From: Flavobacterium sp. UBA807
GTDB taxonomy: Bacteria; Bacteroidota; Bacteroidia; Flavobacteriales; Flavobacteriaceae
Direction: 5' to 3'
Assembly: GCA_002296885.1 (NCBI GenBank)
Contig: DBIH01000077.1
Span: forward strand, 1 to 5,593
Length of the DNA: 5,593 nt
A program made the position numbers and the translations under genes. The notes under the pieces are model-generated. The model worked only from the letters and a program-made list of their open reading frames with translations. It was not told where the DNA came from and did no database searches. Below, piece after piece: positions 1-5,593 of the stretch. Every line of letters starts with the position of its first letter. Position 1 is the first letter of the stretch.

Positions 1-408
1 AAAGACAATCCGCGTTTTGAAACGATAAAAAATAAATTTTTCGATTATAATAAAAAGGATAAGAGTTTTTGGAAAACCTACGCCTTGCAGTGCAAAAGTT
101 TCGCAATGAACGATACGGTCTGGGTTGATATGAGCCAGATATATGCAAAGCTTCCGGTTATAAACCCCGAGAACAGGGATGAACTAATCCGGCCCGGAAA
201 AAAAATACAGATTCAGGATAAGGAAGATGTATATCTGATTAAAGTGAGTAATGTAATAGACAAAAATCAAATTTCACCGTTTGAGTACATTAAACCCACG
301 CTGAAAGAAGTTATTTTGAACAAAAGAAAATTAGAATTGATTAAAAAATTTGAAAAAGAGATTACAAACGATGCCATTAAAAACAATGATTATGAAATAT
401 ACAAATAG
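1..408 (+). CDS. Degenerate parvulin-like peptidyl-prolyl isomerase family protein, C-terminal part (5' partial)
   Basis: The frame is open from the first base, so only the last 135 residues are present and the true start lies outside the window. The tail has the layout seen at the end of periplasmic parvulin/SurA-type folding factors: a strand with YLIKV (from about residue 79), a short linker with SPFEYIKP, then a long charged helix (NKRKLELIKKFEKEI) to the end. YLIKV sits where catalytic parvulins carry GYHII, so the active-site histidine appears to be missing. As I recall, flavobacterial genomes often carry a protein of this kind, annotated as peptidyl-prolyl cis-trans isomerase, just before surA. 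The next gene starts inside this one (17-nt overlap), which implies co-transcription and probably translational coupling. The role is inferred: a periplasmic chaperone for envelope proteins. The reading frame is secure; the product name is moderately so, because the N-terminal domain is not visible. Confidence 0.75.
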   Translation, partial: KDNPRFETIKNKFFDYNKKDKSFWKTYALQCKSFAMNDTVWVDMSQIYAKLPVINPENRDELIRPGKKIQIQDKEDVYLIKVSNVIDKNQISPFEYIKPTLKEVILNKRKLELIKKFEKEITNDAIKNNDYEIYK

Positions 409-1798
409 CAAACTTATTGTAGCAATAATTGCAATTTTTTGCACTTTAAGCTTTGCCAATGCGCAGGAGATTATTAAGGATAGCGTGAAACCGAAACCTG
501 TGACAAATCCTTTAAAAAGACAAAAAGTTGATGGTATTATTGCAACTGTTGGAGATTATACCATTCTTGATTCCGATATTGACAAGTCCTATCTTGAGTT
601 ATCCAGCCAGGGGAATTCTATAAAAGATATCACACGTTGCCAAATGCTTGGGAAGTTATTGGAAGACAAATTGTACGCGCATCAGGCTGTTCAGGACAGT
701 ATCATTGTTAAAGATGAGGAAGTCAAAGAAAAAATGAATGAGCAGATAAACTATATGGTTGACCAATTAGGATCAATGGACAAAGTAGTTCAGTATTTTA
801 AGAAAGGTAGCGAAGAAGAATTCAGAAATGAGCTTTTCGATATCATCAAAATGAACAAATTGGGAGCTGAAATGCAGAAGAAAATTATCGATGCCGTTGA
901 AATCACTCCAGAAGAAACACGTAATTTCTTTAAAGCAATTCCGCAAAGTGACTTGCCGGTATTTGGAGCCGAAATGGAAGTTGCACAGATTGTAGTAATT
1001 CCAAAAATCAGCGATGAAGAAAAGCAAAGGGTAATTACCAGATTGAAAGAAATAAAAGCAGAAGTCTTAGCCGGAGCAAGTTTCAAGACAAGAGCAGTTA
1101 TTTACACGGATGACAGGGCTTCAGCTGCGAGTGGTGGATATTATAAAATCAATAGGAAGACGCAATTTGTAAAAGAATTTAAAGATGTAGCTTTCAGCCT
1201 TGGTGAAGGCGAAATTTCTGAGCCGTTCGAAACCGAATATGGTTACCATATCATCATGGTTGAAAAAATCAAAGGCCAGGAGGTAGAGTTAAGACATATC
1301 CTGATGATGCCAAAGGTTTCTGATGCTGCTTTGAAAGAAGCCAAAGAAAAAATTACCTTAATCAAAAGACGAATTGAAAACGGAGAAATTTCTTTTTCGG
1401 AAGCAGCAAGGACATTGTCTGATGAAAAAGAAACACGTGCTAATGGTGGTGTTTTGATTAATCCTAAAACACAAGACACCCATTTCGAATTAACTAAAAT
1501 GGATCCAAGTCTTTACAGCGAAGTTTCTAATTTGAAAGATAATGAAATATCGCAACCAATTTTGGATGACGATCCAAGAAGCGGAAAGAGTTATAAAATC
1601 ATTACGGTAACCAACAGAATCAATGAGCATACTGCTGATTACGCTAAGGATTATACTAAAATAAAGGATTTGGCACTGAAAGAAAAGCAAATCAAAGCCA
1701 TTGCAAAATGGACAGAAGAAAAAATCAAAGAAACCTATATCAAAATTAATGGCGAATACAGAGACTGTGTATTTACCAATAATTGGTTAAAAAAATAA
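392..1798 (+). CDS. surA: SurA-like periplasmic chaperone with two parvulin (rotamase) domains
   Basis: This 468-residue protein is a likely periplasmic chaperone that delivers unfolded outer-membrane proteins to the BAM machinery. The start at 392 was chosen because it gives a clean Sec signal peptide (MKYTNSKLIVAIIAIFCTLS, cleavage near FANA|QE at residue 24). In-frame ATGs at 350, 371 and 386 only add a charged extension. A SurA N-terminal domain follows (about 45-175, including CQMLGKLLEDKLYAHQ). Parvulin domain 1 spans about 194-292 and ends in GYHIIMVEKI. Parvulin domain 2 spans about 297-410 and opens with ELRHILMMPKVSD. A C-terminal helix and tail ending NNWLKK complete it. E. coli SurA is about 428 residues with the same order. 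Domain 1 has Gln199 where domain 2 has His302, and domain 2 has Lys402 where domain 1 has His286, so each domain lacks one conserved parvulin histidine. The mature protein has exactly two cysteines, Cys83 and Cys459. It sits between another isomerase-like gene and moxR. Confidence 0.9.
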   Translation: MKYTNSKLIVAIIAIFCTLSFANAQEIIKDSVKPKPVTNPLKRQKVDGIIATVGDYTILDSDIDKSYLELSSQGNSIKDITRCQMLGKLLEDKLYAHQAVQDSIIVKDEEVKEKMNEQINYMVDQLGSMDKVVQYFKKGSEEEFRNELFDIIKMNKLGAEMQKKIIDAVEITPEETRNFFKAIPQSDLPVFGAEMEVAQIVVIPKISDEEKQRVITRLKEIKAEVLAGASFKTRAVIYTDDRASAASGGYYKINRKTQFVKEFKDVAFSLGEGEISEPFETEYGYHIIMVEKIKGQEVELRHILMMPKVSDAALKEAKEKITLIKRRIENGEISFSEAARTLSDEKETRANGGVLINPKTQDTHFELTKMDPSLYSEVSNLKDNEISQPILDDDPRSGKSYKIITVTNRINEHTADYAKDYTKIKDLALKEKQIKAIAKWTEEKIKETYIKINGEYRDCVFTNNWLKK

Positions 1799-1821
1799 AC
1801 GTAAATCTAAATCGAATAACA

Positions 1822-2775
1822 ATGTCAGATGTTACAGCCGTTAAAAATCTAGTTCAGAAAAGAACTGAACTTAAAAAAGAAATTGCGAAGATAATTGTTG
1901 GTCAGGACGAAGTGATTGATCAAATCTTGCTAAGCATATTCTCTGGTGGGCACGCACTTTTAGTAGGTGTTCCTGGTTTGGCAAAGACATTGATGGTAAA
2001 TACCATATCACAGGCATTAGGGTTAGATTTCAAAAGAATCCAGTTTACTCCCGATTTGATGCCTTCGGATATTTTAGGAAGTGAAATTTTGGACGAAAGC
2101 CGTCAGTTCAAATTTATCAAAGGGCCCATTTTCGCCAACATTATTTTGGCCGATGAGATTAACAGAACGCCACCAAAGACTCAGGCAGCTTTGCTTGAAG
2201 CGATGCAGGAACGTTCAGTAACCATTGCCGGTCAGAACTATAAATTAGATTTGCCTTACTTTGTTTTGGCAACGCAAAACCCAATTGAGCAGGAAGGAAC
2301 CTATCCTTTACCGGAAGCACAGTTAGACCGTTTTATGTTTGCGATTAAATTAGATTATCCATCGTTTTCAGAAGAAGTTGATGTGGTGAAAAGTACGACA
2401 TCTGACAGCAATCCTAAAATTGAACCATTATTCTCAGCACAGGAAATTATCGATTTTCAACAATTAATCCGCAGAATTCCGGTTGCCGATAATGTAATAG
2501 AATATGCCGTTACTTTGGTAAGCAAAACGCGTCCGAATAATCCATTGTCGAATGACTATATCAAAAACTTTTTAGATTGGGGAGCAGGACCAAGAGCTTC
2601 TCAAAACTTAATTCTGGCAGCTAAAGCTAATGCAGCATTCAACGGAAAGTTTTCACCCGATATTGAAGATGTAAAAGCTGTGGCTACCGGAATTCTCCGC
2701 CACAGGATTATCAAGAATTACAAAGCCGATGCTGAAGGAATTACAGAAGAAATGATTATTGGTAAACTTTTATAG
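1822..2775 (+). CDS. MoxR-family AAA+ ATPase
   Basis: This 317-residue cytoplasmic ATPase belongs to the MoxR group of AAA+ proteins, which use ATP hydrolysis to remodel or activate partner proteins, often von Willebrand-factor-A proteins. Visible motifs are the MoxR-type Walker A GVPGLAKT (residues 49-56), Walker B ILADEIN (108-114), sensor 1 ATQNP (150-154), the EGTYPLPEAQLDRF block with the probable arginine finger (159-171), and sensor 2 in WGAGPRAS (253-260). The length is typical for the family and all nucleotide-binding residues are present. The start at 1822 (MSDVTAV) lies 23 nt after the surA stop. An in-frame ATG at 1783 would overlap surA and add 13 untypical residues. It probably ends the surA operon. 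The usual downstream DUF58/BatA-type partners are absent: the next gene is convergent, with its stop codon one base away. The substrate cannot be told from sequence. Confidence 0.93.
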   Translation: MSDVTAVKNLVQKRTELKKEIAKIIVGQDEVIDQILLSIFSGGHALLVGVPGLAKTLMVNTISQALGLDFKRIQFTPDLMPSDILGSEILDESRQFKFIKGPIFANIILADEINRTPPKTQAALLEAMQERSVTIAGQNYKLDLPYFVLATQNPIEQEGTYPLPEAQLDRFMFAIKLDYPSFSEEVDVVKSTTSDSNPKIEPLFSAQEIIDFQQLIRRIPVADNVIEYAVTLVSKTRPNNPLSNDYIKNFLDWGAGPRASQNLILAAKANAAFNGKFSPDIEDVKAVATGILRHRIIKNYKADAEGITEEMIIGKLL

Positions 2776-2782
2776 TTTATCC
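2761..2782. terminator. Possible weak hairpin across the two convergent stop codons
   Basis: GGTAAACT (2761-2768) can pair with AGTTTATCC (2774-2782) around a TTTAT loop, giving an 8-bp stem with one bulged T at 2780. It covers both the moxR stop (2773-2775) and the receptor stop (complement of 2777-2779). The stem is AT-rich. The plus side has only a short, distant T run (from about 2791), and the minus side has no clear T run. A role as a shared bidirectional terminator is therefore only a guess. Confidence 0.25.
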
Positions 2783-5206
2783 GGCTCTTCGTTTTTCATC
2801 TTCAACACCAGTTGTTCTTTGCCGCGCTTTCGAAACGGTATTCTTGCCAAATCGATACGTATATGATAATGTTACGACTCTCGAATCCCAGGTTCTCTCG
2901 GTAAAAAAATCCTGGTTCTGATATCGTACATCAACTGCAATGTGATTGGTTAGGAAAATATCACTTACACTTAATTTGAAAATGGAGTTTTTATCATTCG
3001 ATACTTTCTGGATTCCGGCAGAAATTTGTGATAAATGTTTGATGTAAAACAACCCCCAAACCATGCGACTTTGATAATAACCACTTAATTCGGCGCTCCA
3101 ACCTTTGCCAATACTGATGTTATTCCCCAGATTCATATCCCACGAAGTAAAATCCTGCTGAAGACTTCCGCCTTGTAACGGACTTGAGTATTTATTCAGA
3201 TAAACTGATGCCGAAAGTGTTGAGTTGATGATTTTTTTGTATTTAAAAGGAATGTAAATCCCCAAATTATACTGCTCATAATCCTGGATATTAGCCGGAA
3301 TCTGATAAGAAATCTGCGTAGCATCATCCTGGACGAAAATATCGGTAATGCTTTCCTTGCTTCGAGTATAACTCAATGTTGTAATGTATTTTCCTTTGAA
3401 AGTATGATTCAATTCAAATGAATGTGTGATAACCGAGTTGAGTGTTGGGTCGCCTACAACATAAGTGTATGAATCTACAAATATTCTAAAAGGATTTAAT
3501 TGTCTGTAGGTTGGACGGTCAATTCTTTTGGTATACGAAAACGAAAGCGAATTGTTCTCAGAAAATTTTCGATTCACAACGATATTCGGAAATAAATCTA
3601 TATAATTCCTTGAAAAATGTTCGCCGGTTGCGAGCTGTTTTCCATGAGTATTTGTATGTTCCATTCTCAAACCAGCTTGAAAATCCCATTTTGTAAGCTC
3701 TTTTGAAAAACTACCGTAAGCGGCATTTATATTTTCGTCATAGATGAAATGGTTGGATTTTGTTACATCTAAAACAGGATTTCCATCTTCTATATCATAA
3801 AATTTCACATCATTGTCAGAAGTCACCAAGCTCGATTTTAGCCCTGCTTCAAGCTTCATTTTATCTGTGAACGGATGAACATAATCTGTTTTAATTGATT
3901 TTACGGTAATAGTTCCTGTTTGATTGGTATCAATTTTATCATCAGAAATAACACTTCCATCCGGATTAGCATTGATATTGTGAATGTACTGAAGAGTTTC
4001 CGCATCAAATTTTCCATAATCAATATCAGCAGTAATTTCTTTTCCCGATGTATTGAAACTGTGTTTGAAGTTGAAATTTGCAAAACCGTTAAATCGTGCT
4101 TCATCAGACAAAATGTTAGTTTTTGTAGTGTAATCAAGCGTTCCGTCCGGATGGGTAATTACAGCATCTGTTTTGGCATATCGGTCATTATTGTTCCAGT
4201 TCCCATTCATCATTACACCAAAAACCGTTTTTTCATTGGCATAAAAATCAGCACCAACTCGTGAATTATTGCTTATGCTCGGTACCTTAGTAAAAGAGTT
4301 CTGTTCAAAAATTGAAGTGACATTATGGTTGCTGTCAAAAAATTTCCTGTTGATGAAAAAGGCACCGTAATTGAGAGGATTAGCATACGAATGGCTTCCG
4401 AAAAAATTCCATTTCTTTTCCCTGAAATTGAGATTGATACTTCCCGATGGTTTTGCATAAACTCCTTGACCATAGCTCAAAGTTGCTGAACCATTAAAGC
4501 CTTGTTTTTGATCCTTTTTAAATTTGATATTGATGATTCCGGCATTTCCTTCCGCATCATATTTTGCCGAAGGATTAGTAATGATTTCAATCGTTTGTAT
4601 GTTTGCTGCCGGAACACTTTTTAGATAAACAATCAAGTCGGTTCCGGAAAGAGGCGTGGGTTTGCCATCAATCATTACAACCACACCCGATTTTCCTTTT
4701 AAATTAATTGAACTTTCCTGATTGACCATGACGCCTGGAGATCTCTCAAGCACATCTAAAGCAGTACTTCCGGCAGAAACAATACTATTTTCAACATTTA
4801 CTACAATCTTATCGAGCTTTCTTTCTATGAATTGTTTTTCTTTTGTAACAACGACTTCCTTTAAATTGTTTGAATTCGACTTTAAAATAACATTCGAAAA
4901 ATTTAAAGTTTGTTTTTCAGGCGAAATGGTAAAATTATCACTTCTGAAATTTTGAAATGAAGCATGAGATACCTTGAAATAGTAATTTCCATCGGATAAA
5001 TCATCCAATTCGAAATTCCCTTTCTCGTCGGTTATCGCAGCTTTTACAAATACAGAATCGGTTACGCGATGCAATGTAATATTGGCAAATTCGACAGCGG
5101 CTTTATTTTCATTTAAAATGATACCACTTACTTTTCCTGCATTGGTTTGCGAAAAACCTAAATTAATTTGAAAAATAATAAATGCAGCCGCGAGAATATG
5201 TTTCAT
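2777..5206 (-). CDS. TonB-dependent-receptor-like outer-membrane beta-barrel protein (OMP_b-brl_3 type)
   Basis: This 809-residue protein probably forms a plugged beta-barrel in the outer membrane for uptake of an unknown ligand. The start at 5206 gives a signal peptide (MKHILAAAFIIFQINLGFS, cleavage before Gln20). A carboxypeptidase-regulatory-like beta-sandwich follows (about 25-108; VSGIILNENKAAVEFANITL, DEKGNFELDDLSDGNYYFKV). Next come a TonB-box-like stretch LKEVVVTKE (115-123) and a plug domain (about 125-230) with DVLERSPGV, INLKGKSGVVVMIDGKPT and NPSAKYDAEGNAGIINIKFK. The rest is barrel, with the family-typical RIDRPTYRQLNPF (561-573) and GDPTLNSVITHSFELNH (585-601), and a last strand near VVTLSYTYRFGK (777-788). 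About 20 charged residues follow that strand. There are no cysteines. SusD, transporter or GLPGLI-type neighbours are not seen. It lies 24 nt downstream of a small ORF and behind a probable marR gene, which may regulate it. The family call is strong; the substrate is unknown. Confidence 0.92.
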   Translation of the reverse strand: MKHILAAAFIIFQINLGFSQTNAGKVSGIILNENKAAVEFANITLHRVTDSVFVKAAITDEKGNFELDDLSDGNYYFKVSHASFQNFRSDNFTISPEKQTLNFSNVILKSNSNNLKEVVVTKEKQFIERKLDKIVVNVENSIVSAGSTALDVLERSPGVMVNQESSINLKGKSGVVVMIDGKPTPLSGTDLIVYLKSVPAANIQTIEIITNPSAKYDAEGNAGIINIKFKKDQKQGFNGSATLSYGQGVYAKPSGSINLNFREKKWNFFGSHSYANPLNYGAFFINRKFFDSNHNVTSIFEQNSFTKVPSISNNSRVGADFYANEKTVFGVMMNGNWNNNDRYAKTDAVITHPDGTLDYTTKTNILSDEARFNGFANFNFKHSFNTSGKEITADIDYGKFDAETLQYIHNINANPDGSVISDDKIDTNQTGTITVKSIKTDYVHPFTDKMKLEAGLKSSLVTSDNDVKFYDIEDGNPVLDVTKSNHFIYDENINAAYGSFSKELTKWDFQAGLRMEHTNTHGKQLATGEHFSRNYIDLFPNIVVNRKFSENNSLSFSYTKRIDRPTYRQLNPFRIFVDSYTYVVGDPTLNSVITHSFELNHTFKGKYITTLSYTRSKESITDIFVQDDATQISYQIPANIQDYEQYNLGIYIPFKYKKIINSTLSASVYLNKYSSPLQGGSLQQDFTSWDMNLGNNISIGKGWSAELSGYYQSRMVWGLFYIKHLSQISAGIQKVSNDKNSIFKLSVSDIFLTNHIAVDVRYQNQDFFTERTWDSRVVTLSYTYRFGKNTVSKARQRTTGVEDEKRRAG

Positions 5207-5230
5207 GTATTTGTCTTTTATTTTGTTCTT

Positions 5231-5356
5231 TTATCTGGAATTGGTAATTGTAGTTACGGATACTATCATTTTGATGATTTCCTTTTTATCTGTTGGCGAT
5301 ATGAAAGTCAAAATAGCAGCAGCCAGTGCCAAAAGCAATCCCGTTTTAGTTTTCAT
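5231..5356 (-). CDS. Putative 41-residue small exported or membrane protein
   Basis: Reading the minus strand from ATG at 5356 to TAA at 5231 gives 41 residues. The first 20 look like a signal peptide or a single membrane helix: basic MKTKT, then GLLLALAAAILTFIS. A short polar part (PTDKKEIIKM) and a Val/Thr-rich end (IVSVTTITNSR) follow. The ATG is preceded by an A-rich leader typical of Bacteroidota. The stop lies 24 nt before the receptor start, so the two would be co-transcribed and perhaps translationally coupled. I do not recognise a family. It could be a genuine small envelope protein, a leader peptide for the receptor, or the remnant of a longer secreted protein whose mature part has been lost. 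The overlapping plus-strand frame is less convincing. Its existence rests on signal-peptide character and position only. Confidence 0.5.
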   Translation of the reverse strand: MKTKTGLLLALAAAILTFISPTDKKEIIKMIVSVTTITNSR

Positions 5357-5385
5357 AAGTTTTAGTTTTAGATTGTACAATAAAA

Positions 5386-5415
5386 AATACTTACTTGATA
5401 TATCAAATAAGTATT
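5386..5415 (-). promoter_or_regulatory. 30-nt palindrome: MarR-type operator or terminator of the marR-like gene
   Basis: Arms AATACTTA (5386-5393) and TAAGTATT (5408-5415) flank the perfect 12-nt palindrome TTGATATATCAA (5395-5406), with a single non-matching pair, C5394 and A5407. The centre lies between 5400 and 5401, and the site ends 29 nt before the small ORF start. As DNA it looks like a dimeric repressor site, and the inner 12 bp has the size of SlyA/MarR-type operators. As minus-strand RNA the mismatch becomes a U-G wobble, giving a continuous stem of about 13 bp with a UAUA loop. That stem runs straight into a six-U tract (two of the six belong to the 3' arm), which is the form of an intrinsic terminator for the upstream gene. 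The palindrome itself is certain; its function is not. Confidence 0.65.
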
Positions 5416-5436
5416 GATTAGTAGTTCGATAAATGA

Positions 5437-5452
5437 TTTTGTTACAACAAAA
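5437..5452. repeat. Short inverted repeat in the marR-small ORF intergenic region
   Basis: TTTTGTT (5437-5443) and AACAAAA (5446-5452) are perfect reverse complements separated by AC. The site lies between the end of the marR-like gene and the larger palindrome. It could be a second protein-binding site, but seven AT-rich pairs in AT-rich DNA may be chance. Confidence 0.3.
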
Positions 5453-5485
5453 AGAGAGATGGAATAATTTTTAACATTTATCAGG

Positions 5486-5593
5486 CTAAGAACAATTGGA
5501 AATTATCTTTTTCAAAGCCAGATTCATTGTCTCAAGTTCTTCTGTAGAAATAGTGTTGAGGGCATTTTTTCTGTTTTCAAGAACCAAATCCTG
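5486..5593 (-). CDS. Probable MarR-family transcriptional regulator, C-terminal end (5' partial)
   Basis: The minus strand is open from the right edge to a TAG at 5486-5488, giving the last 35 residues of a protein that starts outside the window. The stretch ENRKNALNTISTEELETMN, followed by LALKKIISN, has the pattern of the C-terminal dimerisation helices of MarR regulators: a helix, then a 'gIs-eEl' turn, then a final helix with Leu-x-Lys-Ile and Asn near the end. The DNA-binding winged helix would be upstream and is not visible, so the family call rests on this tail and on context. It reads in the same direction as the small ORF and the receptor, with a 30-nt palindrome between. MarR proteins commonly repress their own or adjacent genes and release DNA on binding small, often aromatic, ligands or on oxidation. 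The effector here is unknown. Confidence 0.55.
   Translation of the reverse strand, partial: QDLVLENRKNALNTISTEELETMNLALKKIISNCS

Noticed and set aside
85..87. TTG at 85 as the start of the first gene
   Set aside because: The frame is open and protein-like from base 1, so this is an internal codon of a gene cut by the window edge.
350..391. Earlier ATG starts for surA (350, 371, 386)
   Set aside because: They put a charged extension before an otherwise clean signal peptide and overlap the upstream gene further. The ATG at 386 cannot be fully excluded.
1783..1821. ATG at 1783 as the moxR start
   Set aside because: It lies inside the end of surA and adds 13 Asn/Lys-rich residues not typical of MoxR. 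The ATG at 1822 gives the expected length of 317.
3920..4264. 114-residue plus-strand frame inside the receptor gene
   Set aside because: It is antisense to a well-supported gene and has no recognisable domain or signal; it is a shadow frame.
5266..5279. Hairpin ATCAT-TTTG-ATGAT within the small ORF as an attenuator
   Set aside because: Five AT-rich pairs with no following T run; it is likely chance.
5205..5417. Plus-strand hydrophobic 70-residue frame over the receptor upstream region
   Set aside because: It is antisense to the receptor start and the small ORF and runs through the palindrome. Its hydrophobicity fits a mirror of the minus-strand signal sequences.
5357..5485. A promoter of Bacteroidota type (TTTG and TAnnTTTG) for the small ORF and receptor
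   Set aside because: The best -7-like match (minus strand TATTTTTT at 5389-5382) has a TTTG only 14 nt upstream, shorter than expected, so no promoter was called.
1..5593. tRNA, rRNA, CRISPR array, insertion sequence or attachment site
   Set aside because: No cloverleaf, repeat array, transposase-like frame or terminal inverted repeats were seen. Codon use looks even across the genes.

Overview
The window looks like the chromosome of a flavobacterium, most likely Flavobacterium or a close relative (Bacteroidota). The DNA is AT-rich, and start codons follow A-rich leaders rather than clear Shine-Dalgarno sites. The SurA, MoxR and outer-membrane receptor sequences all have the flavobacterial flavour. 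This is inferred from protein style, not from a database match.

Left half, plus strand (1-2775): three closely packed genes probably form one operon. They are the C-terminal part of a degenerate parvulin-like peptidyl-prolyl isomerase-type protein (1-408), a SurA-like periplasmic chaperone with two parvulin domains (392-1798, overlapping the previous gene by 17 nt), and a MoxR-family AAA+ ATPase (1822-2775, 23 nt further on). The first two probably escort outer-membrane proteins through the periplasm. The MoxR ATPase is cytoplasmic, and its usual DUF58/von Willebrand partners are not beside it here.

Right half, minus strand (2777-5593): read in its own direction this is the C-terminal end of a probable MarR-family regulator (5593-5486), a short intergenic region with a striking 30-nt palindrome (5415-5386), a previously uncalled 41-residue ORF with a signal-like N-terminus (5356-5231), and a TonB-dependent-receptor-like outer-membrane beta-barrel protein of 809 residues (5206-2777). 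The order suggests a regulator next to the outer-membrane gene it may control, but the palindrome could equally be the terminator of the regulator gene.

The two halves converge, with a single base between the moxR stop and the receptor stop. No rRNA, tRNA, CRISPR array, insertion sequence or other mobile element was seen. The least ordinary parts are the MarR/palindrome/small-ORF/receptor arrangement, and a SurA whose two parvulin domains each lack a different one of the two conserved histidines.
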